Below, piece by piece: positions 34,211-40,976 of a stretch of 61,794 bases of DNA; the first letter of the stretch is position 1, and each line of letters starts with the position of its first letter. This DNA comes from Gemmatimonadaceae bacterium. Its GTDB lineage: Bacteria; Gemmatimonadota; Gemmatimonadetes; Gemmatimonadales; Gemmatimonadaceae. The notes under the pieces were generated by a model. The model was given only the letters and a program-made list of their open reading frames with translations. It made no database searches and was not told where the DNA came from. The DNA lies in NCBI GenBank assembly GCA_017881685.1, contig JADGQR010000121.1, positions 1 through 61,794 on the forward strand, in the 5' to 3' direction. Position numbers and translations under genes: made by a program.

Positions 34211-35829
34211 TCCTGACCCAGTGCGCGGCGCTGCTGCTTCTGTCGGTTCATTGCTCTGTCGAGAAGGGCCCGCTGCGTCGTCGCGCCGGTCGCAAGCTGA
34301 AGCGCACTTGCAATAGCGTGATCGTTGTCGACACGACGGCGGAATTCTGCATCGGGACCAAAGACGTATCGCGCAATATCGTACGAAAGAAGGGGCTTCA
34401 CCACCGAAGCCGACTCGTCGTACACGCCCTTATCGATCACCACGCCGCGCGCGACCATTCTCTTCCAGACCTCATCGAGCATCTGCGGTGTCACGTCGAA
34501 CTGCGGCGATGCAACAGTCTTGCTGACCTTGAGACTCAGCGCGTAATCGGTGAGCGCGTCGCGGAAGACACCAACTTTTCTTCCGAGCGCGGCCTGAAGC
34601 ATGTGCGCTGTCGCCGTGTAGGTGCTGTCGCTCTCGAGAACGTCGGGAGTGATGCCGCCGCCATCGTACACCGTGCGGCCGGCATCCGTCTTGTACTTCT
34701 TCTTCGAATCATCGGGCGGCTCGGTGTCGCTGTCGTCGCGAGTCATCCGTCTGCTGATCGAGCGACCCGACGGCGTGAACCACCGCGAAGTCGTGATCTT
34801 GAGCCCACCCGCATCGCCGAGCGGAATGATTGTCTGCGCGCTCCCCTTCCCGTACGTAGGCTCGCCGACGATTACCGCTCGATCGTGATCCTGAAGTGCC
34901 CCCGCGACAATCTCTGCCGCGCTCGCGCTTCGATCGTCGACGAGAATCGCCAGCGGAAGCGTGGGCCACTTCTGTGCGGTGCTGTCCGTGTAGTCACGAT
35001 TCGCTTCTGGCGTGCGGCCCCGCAGACTCACGATTTTCTGATTCTTGTCGAGAAAAAGATCCGCGACACGGGTACCCTGATCGAGAAGTCCGCCCGGATT
35101 CGATCGCAGGTCGAGAATCACCGACTTCGCTCCTTGCGCAACGAGAGCGCTTACTGCTCTGGTCACCTCGCGGTCGGTCGAATCGCTGAACGCGTTCAGG
35201 TCGATGTAGCCGACTGCATTGGCCAACATCGCGATGCGGCGCACTGCACTCTGGTGCAGCGGCTCGCGCATAAGAGTGAGAGGAATCGGCGCAAGAACCC
35301 CCGGCCGCTCGATGCGCAATGCGACCGAAGTTCCAGCATTTCCGCGGAACGACGTCATCGCTTCTTCGAGCGTCCAGTCCTTGGCCGACTTGCCGTCGAT
35401 CGCCACGATTCTGTCACCCGGCTGCACGCCGGCGCGCTCAGCCGGTCCGCCCGTCGCCGGAGCGATCACGACAATCCAGCCGTCGCGAACGTCGACCTGG
35501 ACGCCAATTCCGGCGTAGTCACCGCTCGTCGCTTCGGTCAGCCGGCCAAACTTGTCGGGTCCAAGCAGCGATGTGTAGGGATCTTCGAGCTCGTACAGCA
35601 TGCCGTCCACCGCTTTTCGGTAGATCGCCGCTGTGTCAATCGAGTCAACGTAGTTGCGCGAGATCTTCGTGAACACGTCATCGAACAGCCTTGCCGCCCC
35701 AGCCGGAGTCGATACAGGACCGGCGCGCGTTCCACGCTCGATGAGCCATCCGCCTGTAATGACGGACAGCACCAGCATCGCTCCAACAATGAGCGTTCTC
35801 GAGCGAGTTCCCGGATTGATGCCTGACAT
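34207..35829 (-). CDS. ctpA: Carboxy-terminal processing protease (S41 family)
   Basis: Periplasmic serine protease of 540 aa with an N-terminal membrane anchor (LIVGAMLVLSVITGGWLI), a PDZ domain (GIGVQVDVRDGWIVVIAPATGG, PGDRIVAIDGKSAKDW) and the S41 core SVILDLRSNPGGLLDQG. Catalytic Ser lies in DDRSASAAEIVAGAL and Lys in VGEPTYGKGSAQT. The C-terminal ~130 residues are an extension of uncertain fold. Its ATG shares one base with the tmk stop (TAATG). Confidence 0.94.
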   Translation of the reverse strand: MSGINPGTRSRTLIVGAMLVLSVITGGWLIERGTRAGPVSTPAGAARLFDDVFTKISRNYVDSIDTAAIYRKAVDGMLYELEDPYTSLLGPDKFGRLTEATSGDYAGIGVQVDVRDGWIVVIAPATGGPAERAGVQPGDRIVAIDGKSAKDWTLEEAMTSFRGNAGTSVALRIERPGVLAPIPLTLMREPLHQSAVRRIAMLANAVGYIDLNAFSDSTDREVTRAVSALVAQGAKSVILDLRSNPGGLLDQGTRVADLFLDKNQKIVSLRGRTPEANRDYTDSTAQKWPTLPLAILVDDRSASAAEIVAGALQDHDRAVIVGEPTYGKGSAQTIIPLGDAGGLKITTSRWFTPSGRSISRRMTRDDSDTEPPDDSKKKYKTDAGRTVYDGGGITPDVLESDSTYTATAHMLQAALGRKVGVFRDALTDYALSLKVSKTVASPQFDVTPQMLDEVWKRMVARGVVIDKGVYDESASVVKPLLSYDIARYVFGPDAEFRRRVDNDHAIASALQLATGATTQRALLDRAMNRQKQQRRALGQE

Positions 35830-36506
35830 TACTTTACGTGCGCGTCTGCGAGCATACCGAACTCCGTCGGCAATTTTTGAGCGAGCGCCCCGGCAATTCT
35901 TGCCTGGACCTCGGGAGGAGCACCAGCTCCGTCAACCTTTACGATTGGACCGCACTCCGGGTGCTTGCGTTGCCAGTCATCCGTGGCGAACAACGAGAAC
36001 GCCGCAGAAACCCTCGAATGAAAATCATCACCCGAGCGCTCCATTCTGTCCGGACCTCTCCGAGCCGTCGCACGCGCCAGACCATCGGACGGTGGCACAT
36101 CGATAACGATCGTCAAATCCGGAATAAGCCCGCCAGTCGCAATCGCGTTCGCCTGACGAATCTGATTCTCGTCGAGGCCGCGGCCGGCGATCTGATAAGC
36201 GTACGTCGAAAGGAAGAAGCGGTCCATCAATACGATTACCCCGTCAACGAGCGCAGGGTCAACTTTCAGCCGAACTATTTCCGCCCTTGAGGCCATGAAA
36301 AGCAACGCTTCGGCCTCCGGAGTCATCTCATGAACGGTGTCGAGTAAAAGAGCCCTGATCGAGTCGCCGAGGGGCGTGCCGCCCGGCTCGCGAAGCGTGA
36401 TCACGCGCCGCCCGGCTCTTTCGAGGGCGGACGCAAGAAGACGCAGCTGCGTCGTCTTTCCGGCGCCCTCGGGTCCTTCGAAAACGATCAGCCGGCCGGC
36501 TTGCAT
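35829..36506 (-). CDS. tmk: Thymidylate kinase
   Basis: Phosphorylates dTMP to dTDP. P-loop FEGPEGAGKTTQLRLLA, the DR motif in VLMDRFFLSTYAYQ, and the LID-like TARRGPDRMERSG. 225 aa is normal. Starts 7 nt after the YlbF-like gene. Confidence 0.96.
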   Translation of the reverse strand: MQAGRLIVFEGPEGAGKTTQLRLLASALERAGRRVITLREPGGTPLGDSIRALLLDTVHEMTPEAEALLFMASRAEIVRLKVDPALVDGVIVLMDRFFLSTYAYQIAGRGLDENQIRQANAIATGGLIPDLTIVIDVPPSDGLARATARRGPDRMERSGDDFHSRVSAAFSLFATDDWQRKHPECGPIVKVDGAGAPPEVQARIAGALAQKLPTEFGMLADAHVK

Positions 36507-36513
36507 CAGGCAG

Positions 36514-36867
36514 TCAGGAAAGCGTGATGATCGAGCTGGTCGCGCCCTTCTTCATGCCGTCCATGATCCAGTTGTTGATCTGATACATCACCTTATCGAA
36601 GTTCTCCTGCGCGGAGATGGCCTTCTGGTAGACAGCGTTCGTCTGCACCTGTGAGAGCAGGTCGTCCAGCTGCTGCTCCATTTCCTGCGTTGGCTGTTCG
36701 CCACGCTGAATCATCTGCTGCGCATCCATCCGGATCTTTTCCATCTGCTGGAGCACGATCACGGCTTCACGGTCGCTGTTGAGTGCTTCACTCGAGCGCT
36801 TTACCGCCTGATATTCAGGGCTCTGCCCGATTATCCGTCCGAGCTCCCTGGCTTTTTCTTCCAACAT
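36514..36867 (-). CDS. YlbF/YmcA-family small helical protein
   Basis: 117-aa, all-helical, Gln/Glu-rich protein matching the YlbF/YmcA (Com_YlbF) family: LGRIIGQSPEYQAVKRSSEAL, then a helix QQMEKIRMDAQQM and a C-terminal helix. In Firmicutes these act with RNase Y in RNA processing and development; whether that holds here is unknown. The ORF track start at 36948 overlaps prmC; ATG 36867 with GGAG 5 nt upstream is better. Confidence 0.75.
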   Translation of the reverse strand: MLEEKARELGRIIGQSPEYQAVKRSSEALNSDREAVIVLQQMEKIRMDAQQMIQRGEQPTQEMEQQLDDLLSQVQTNAVYQKAISAQENFDKVMYQINNWIMDGMKKGATSSIITLS

Positions 36868-36889
36868 CAAGTCTCCGTGTTCTTCAGTT

Positions 36890-37795
36890 TCAGGTTCTGG
36901 ACGCGAACACAAAACGCTCGCGTCCGGCAAGGTCGAGTCTGACTCCAACGTCGGTGTAGTCTGCCTGTCGCATCACCATGTCGGCGACGAGCGACACGCG
37001 AGTTTCCGCAACTTCGAGAGCAAGGATTCCACCGCGGGCGAGAATGCGGGCGCCTTCAGCGACGATCTTCGCCGTTGCCGCCATTCCATCGTGCCCGCTG
37101 ATGAGAGCGAGTGGCGGCTCCCAGTCGCGGACCGAGCGCGGCAACGTATCGAGCTCCGAGAATGCGATGTACGGGGGATTCGACACAAGCACCGTTGCTT
37201 TGACATCGCGCACCGGCGCGAGGAACGATCCCCGGCGAAACTCGACGTCGCATCTAAGCGCTGCCGCGGAACGAGTGGCGTTCGATCGCGCGACATCGAG
37301 AGCGTCGAGCGATACGTCCGTCGCGATCACCTTCTCGAAGTGTCCCTCACTGGCAAGAGAAAGCGCAATCGCGCCTGATCCGGTTCCGATGTCGAGAGCA
37401 GTCCCCCACTCCTCGCCGGACTTGAAGCGTGCGTCCATCCGCTCGAGGACTTCTCCGACGAGAACCTCGGTTTCCGGTCGCGGTATGAGGACACGGGAAT
37501 CGACGATCAGGTTCAGGTAGCGGAATTGCGCGGAGCCGATCGCATAAGCGAACGGCGCGCCGGCGGCGAGGCGCCTTGCAGCCTCGCGAGCGGCTTTGAG
37601 AATCTGACCGTCGACGGAAGTCTCTCGATTCATCGTCGGCCACGACCGCGGCACATCGAGCAGGCCGGCGAGGATGTCAGTCGAGACACGGCGTGGATCC
37701 GGCAGACCCGCATAACGAAGCGCAGTCGTCAGCTCTTCCACAATGCTGAGCACGCTCGCGTCGGCAGTGTAAGTCGCTGTCGTCTGCCTGCTCAC
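36890..37795 (-). CDS. prmC: Peptide chain release factor N5-glutamine methyltransferase
   Basis: Methylates the Gln of the GGQ motif in release factors RF1/RF2. Helical N-terminal domain (LSIVEELTTALRYAGLPDPR), YLNLIVDSRVLIPRPETE, SAM motif ALDIGTGSGAIALSLA and the substrate-binding NPPY in VSNPPYIAFSEL. I place the start at GTG 37795, one nucleotide after the prfA stop; the ORF-track start at 37831 lies inside prfA. It sits directly after the RF1 gene, its substrate. Confidence 0.93.
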   Translation of the reverse strand: MSRQTTATYTADASVLSIVEELTTALRYAGLPDPRRVSTDILAGLLDVPRSWPTMNRETSVDGQILKAAREAARRLAAGAPFAYAIGSAQFRYLNLIVDSRVLIPRPETEVLVGEVLERMDARFKSGEEWGTALDIGTGSGAIALSLASEGHFEKVIATDVSLDALDVARSNATRSAAALRCDVEFRRGSFLAPVRDVKATVLVSNPPYIAFSELDTLPRSVRDWEPPLALISGHDGMAATAKIVAEGARILARGGILALEVAETRVSLVADMVMRQADYTDVGVRLDLAGRERFVFASRT

Positions 37796-37796
37796 C

Positions 37797-38861
37797 CTAC
37801 TCACCGAGGCGATCCTCGACATCAGCTCCACGCAGCGCTTCGATCACTGGATCAATTTCTCCATCGAGAACTTTCGTCAGCTCGTGCATGGTGAATCCAA
37901 TGCGGTGATCCGTCACGCGATTCTGCGGGAAATTATAGGTCCGAATCTTCGCCGATCGGTCACCTGTTCCGACCTGCGTCTTTCGCATGCGCGACCGCTC
38001 CGCTTCCTGCTCGGCGATTCGCGCATCGAGGAGTCGCGAGCGAAGTACTTCCATTCCCTTGAGCTTGTTCTGGAGCTGCGATTTCTGATCCTGCTGGCTG
38101 ACGACGATGCCGGATGGAATATGCGTGATGCGCACGGCGGAGTCAGTCGTATTCACGCTCTGCCCGCCGGGACCGGATGATCTGAACACGTCGATTCGAA
38201 GATCCTTGTCCTCGATCTTCATGTCGATCTCTTCGGCTTCCGGAAGCACGGCAACTGTTGCAGCAGATGTGTGAATCCTGCCCTGGTTCTCGGTGACGGG
38301 CACACGCTGAACGCGATGCACGCCGGATTCCCATCGCATCGTTCCAAAGACGCCTTCGCCTTTCACCTTGAACACGGCTTCCTTGACGCCACCCAGTGTT
38401 CCCTCCGAATAGGAAATCATCTCGATCCGCCATCCGCGCTTTTCGGCGAATCGGGTGTACATCCGGTAAAGATCAGCCGCAAAGATAGCGGCTTCGTCGC
38501 CGCCTGTTCCGGCTCTGATTTCGACGATTGCCGGCCGATCGTCGAGCGGATCGTGAGGAATGAGGGCGGGCTTGATGCGCTCTTCGAGCTCGGCAATCGC
38601 CGAGCGGAGGCGACCCTCTTCGGCGCGCGCTTCGGCGGCCATTTCAGGATCGTCTACAAGAACGAGCTCGCGGACCTCGGCGAGCTCGTTTTCGCACTTC
38701 TCGAGGAGTGCAGCCATCTCGACCAGTGGAGCCAGGTGGCGGTGCTCGCGGCCCAGCGCAGTCATCCGCTGGGCGTCCTTTACCGTCCTTGGGTCGGAAA
38801 GCTGACGCTCGACCTCGCCGGCGCGGTTAAGCGCGTCGGCGAGGCGATCCCGGAGACTCAG
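37797..38861 (-). CDS. prfA: Peptide chain release factor 1, CTG start overlapping rpmE stop
   Basis: Reads UAA and UAG and triggers peptide release. GGQ loop in [17 protein letters not shown], recognition-motif region [21 protein letters not shown] (PVT), [15 protein letters not shown]. The track ORF (38765, 322 aa) lacks the RF1 N-terminus. The frame continues upstream with [20 protein letters not shown], matching RF1 helix 1, to a stop at 38867. That segment has no ATG, GTG or TTG; the only plausible start is CTG 38861, which overlaps the rpmE stop as CTGA and gives 354 aa, the normal length. Translation probably depends on coupling with rpmE. Confidence 0.9.
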   Translation of the reverse strand: MSLRDRLADALNRAGEVERQLSDPRTVKDAQRMTALGREHRHLAPLVEMAALLEKCENELAEVRELVLVDDPEMAAEARAEEGRLRSAIAELEERIKPALIPHDPLDDRPAIVEIRAGTGGDEAAIFAADLYRMYTRFAEKRGWRIEMISYSEGTLGGVKEAVFKVKGEGVFGTMRWESGVHRVQRVPVTENQGRIHTSAATVAVLPEAEEIDMKIEDKDLRIDVFRSSGPGGQSVNTTDSAVRITHIPSGIVVSQQDQKSQLQNKLKGMEVLRSRLLDARIAEQEAERSRMRKTQVGTGDRSAKIRTYNFPQNRVTDHRIGFTMHELTKVLDGEIDPVIEALRGADVEDRLGE

Positions 38862-39094
38862 CCTTCAGTCGTCGCCGCGGGAGCGGCAGCGGGCGTCTTC
38901 GTGGCGTACTTCTGACGGAAGCGCTCCACACGACCAGCGGTGTCGACGAGCTTCTGCTTACCCGTGAAGAACGGATGGCACTGGGCGCAGATGTCAGTGT
39001 GAATCTCGGCCTGCGTGGAACGGGTCTGGTAGGTGTTGCCGCAGGCGCATTTTACGGTCGCCGTGGCGTACACCGGATGGATTTCTGACTTCAT
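38858..39094 (-). CDS. rpmE: 50S ribosomal protein L31 (zinc type)
   Basis: bL31 with zinc-ligand cysteines (KCACGNTY and DICAQCHPF) and the [24 protein letters not shown] core. The start is ATG 39094 (MKSEIHPVY); the ORF track adds 19 unsupported residues upstream. The tail is Ala/Thr rich. Its last codons contain the overlapping CTG start of prfA. Confidence 0.96.
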   Translation of the reverse strand: MKSEIHPVYATATVKCACGNTYQTRSTQAEIHTDICAQCHPFFTGKQKLVDTAGRVERFRQKYATKTPAAAPAATTEG

Positions 39095-39180
39095 GGATTG
39101 CTCACTTTTTTGACTTTTGGGACAGCCTATAAATATCACCAGACCGGGCATCGTTTACAATGGAGCCTCCTTCTTATGAT

Positions 39181-39236
39181 TGCGGCCTCAGGACTAACCG
39201 CCATCTACGATCGAGGACTGACTGCGGATTGAGGAC
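39181..39236. repeat. Intergenic repeat family A, copy left of the esterase
   Basis: TGCGGCCTCAGGACTAACCG followed by CCATCTACGATCGAGGACTG: same order as the left 21.4-kb copy, with several substitutions. It lies 9 nt from the stop of the SGNH pseudogene and is inverted relative to the copy at 40.1 kb beyond the gene's other end. Confidence 0.75.
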
Positions 39237-39245
39237 GACCTTCGG

Positions 39246-40021
39246 CTACTGGCGCAAAACCAGCCCTGAAAGGCCGATTTGCAGCTCCCTAAGGCCGTCA
39301 ACCGCGAGGCCGGCCATGATTTTGGCTCCCTTTGGGTTGAAGTGGGTGTTGTCCTCGATGCCCTTCGGATAATTGGGATTCTCGCCAGGCTTGAGCTGAT
39401 TGAACAGTGTCCGGGATGAGTCGGGACCGTACGCCTTGAGGACCGCCTCGCTTCGCCGATGCATATCGATCAGCGGGACTTTTTCTGCCGCCGCGACGGA
39501 TCGGACTATGTCGGGATACTCGCCGTGTGTGTCAACGAACGTTGAATCCTTGAACTTCCGGCCATGAGAGGCGTGAGCAGCACCGGATGCACGCCTTCTC
39601 TTCGTGCTCGCTCGACCATCCAGATGAGGTTCGCGCGATAGTCCGCCGGGGACGCGTATCGCTCGCCTTTTTCCTTCGATTCGTCGTTGTGGCCAAACTG
39701 AATGAAGACGTAATCCCCCGGCCGGGCGCGCTGCATGATGTCCTGCCAGAGGCCTTCGGTGATGAAGGTCCGGGTGCTCCGGCCATTCTTCGCGTGATTC
39801 TCGATCCTGACCTTGCTCGGGTCGAATGCGGCCTGAAGAAACTCGCCCCAGCCCGTTTCCGGCCGCTTCTCGGGAAGTTTCTCCGCCATGGTCGAATCGC
39901 CGGCGAGAAAAACTGTGATCGGCCGCGCAGAGATGGCTGCGACAGAAACCGCCGCGATCAAAATAGGAACAAGTGGTCGAACGATTCTGCGCATCCCCGA
40001 GGATGGTCGAAGCAACTTCAT
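39246..40021 (-). pseudogene. SGNH/GDSL esterase (rhamnogalacturonan acetylesterase-like), frameshifted
   Basis: Two overlapping minus-strand frames together encode one secreted SGNH hydrolase. The upstream frame carries the signal peptide (IVRPLVPILIAAVSVAAISA), block I TVFLAGDSTMAEK, and FIQFGHNDESKEKG. The downstream frame carries FVDTHGEYPDIVRSVAAAEK, PLIDMH and the catalytic block NTHFNPKGAK. The join is near 39557-39564: one missing C in GCC(C)GG would restore a continuous frame reading about LMARKFKD. Either a pseudogene, a sequencing error or, less likely, a programmed shift. Family members deacetylate plant pectin. ATG 40021 or 39994 is the likely original start. Confidence 0.85.
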
Positions 40022-40072
40022 AGTGCAAGCACTCCCCCAGCGGAGCCACGCTGTTTTTTCAGTCCAGGTTCT

Positions 40073-40147
40073 CACTCAGTCGTCGATCGTCGATGGCTGT
40101 TAGTCCTGAGGCCGCAGTCCATGGCGTTGGTCCTGAGGCCGCAATCC
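40073..40147. repeat. Intergenic repeat family A with a tandem half-unit
   Basis: CAGTCGTCGATCGTCGATGG, then CTGTTAGTCCTGAGGCCGCA, followed by a second half-copy ATGGCGTTGGTCCTGAGGCC. Orientation is opposite to the copy at 39181, so the two flank the broken esterase as an inverted pair. Confidence 0.8.
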
Positions 40148-40226
40148 GAGACTGTCGATCTGACCAACTGCCTTTGTCGAGATGACAGTGACCCGCGAAA
40201 AAATCAGCCGACTCGGCAGAAACGGA

Positions 40227-40263
40227 ATGGAACGCCGGTTGCCGTTTTTTTCCGGCGTTGATC
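40227..40263 (+). promoter_or_regulatory. Hairpin in the hsp20 leader
   Basis: AACGCCGG (40231-40238) and CCGGCGTT (40252-40259) are perfect 8-bp arms around a 13-nt T-rich loop, extendable with TGGA/TCCA outside. It ends about 20 nt before the AGGAGG of hsp20. It could be an operator or an mRNA structure. It is not a CIRCE element. Confidence 0.45.
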
Positions 40264-40290
40264 CAACACCAACCACCACAGGAGGAAATG

Positions 40291-40833
40291 ATGATTTACA
40301 GAACTGCCCTTTCCGCCCCGGTGTTCGGTCTTCGCAGGGAGATCGACCGCCTTTTCGAGGACACGTTTTCGCGGGGGGATGGAGTCAACGCCTGGAGCCC
40401 CGCCGTCGACGTTGCTGAGACGGACAAGGAGCTGCAGCTCGACCTCGAGCTTCCGGGAATCAATCCCGATGACGTCGAGATCACGGCCGAGAATGGCGTT
40501 CTGACCGTGCGCGGCCAGAAGCACAGCGAGCGAAAGGAAGGTGACGAGCAGAGCCGCTATCACCTCGTCGAGAGAAGCTATGGCTCGTTCAGCCGTTCGT
40601 TCCAGCTTCCGCAGGGTCTCGATGATTCTAAGATCGAAGCGAACTGCGAGAACGGAATTCTTTCGATCCGCATTCCGAAGGCCGCGCTGCCGCAACCACG
40701 CCGCATCCAGATCGGAAAGCAGGTGAGCGGCAAGGGCACGAACGACGTGTCGGTGCAGAAGCCGAAACCGAATGGCAACAGCGTTTCGCAGAACGCAGTC
40801 AAGGCGCAGGCGGCGGCGAAGCAGCCAGCCTGA
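40291..40833 (+). CDS. hsp20: Small heat-shock protein (Hsp20/alpha-crystallin)
   Basis: ATP-independent holdase, 180 aa. The alpha-crystallin core spans about residues 35-130: WSPAVDVAETDKELQLDLEL, ENGVLTVRGQKH, YGSFSRSFQLP, and CENGILSIRIPKA. The C-terminal tail is longer and richer in Gln, Ala and Lys than usual. A strong AGGAGG (40280-40285) favours ATG 40291 over 40288; the ORF-track start at 40258 precedes the ribosome-binding site. Repeats bracket the gene. Confidence 0.94.
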   Translation: MIYRTALSAPVFGLRREIDRLFEDTFSRGDGVNAWSPAVDVAETDKELQLDLELPGINPDDVEITAENGVLTVRGQKHSERKEGDEQSRYHLVERSYGSFSRSFQLPQGLDDSKIEANCENGILSIRIPKAALPQPRRIQIGKQVSGKGTNDVSVQKPKPNGNSVSQNAVKAQAAAKQPA

Positions 40834-40854
40834 CGCGAGTGGACCGGATGCCCG

Positions 40855-40923
40855 GCCTCGGTGGTCCGCAGTCCTGACTCAGTCCGCGATTGCCGATGCA
40901 GTTGGTCCGGGATACGCAATCCG
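40855..40923. repeat. Diverged copy of intergenic repeat family A
   Basis: GACTCAGTCCGCGATTGCCG then GATGCAGTTGGTCCGG and GCAATCCGG preserve the order of the 40.1-kb copy with many substitutions. It lies between hsp20 and its terminator. Confidence 0.5.
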
Positions 40924-40929
40924 GAAAAG

Positions 40930-40957
40930 AAAAGACCCACCGTCTGCTGGGTCTTTT
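40930..40957. terminator. Bidirectional rho-independent terminator
   Basis: AAAAGACCCA-CCGTCTGC-TGGGTCTTTT: a perfect 10-bp stem whose A/T ends give a U-tract in either direction. It separates the convergent hsp20 and M16 peptidase genes. Confidence 0.9.
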
Positions 40958-40976
40958 CCTTGCGGAATCCTGACTC

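Noticed and set aside
39550-39570. Programmed frameshift in the esterase
   Set aside because: No slippery heptamer or stimulatory structure; a one-base loss is simpler.
40073-40147. Tandem half-unit of the repeat as a CRISPR-like array
   Set aside because: No regular spacers, only two half-copies, no cas genes.
40227-40290. CIRCE or RNA-thermometer element for hsp20
   Set aside because: No TTAGCACTC-type arms, and the AGGAGG is not paired by the hairpin I can see.
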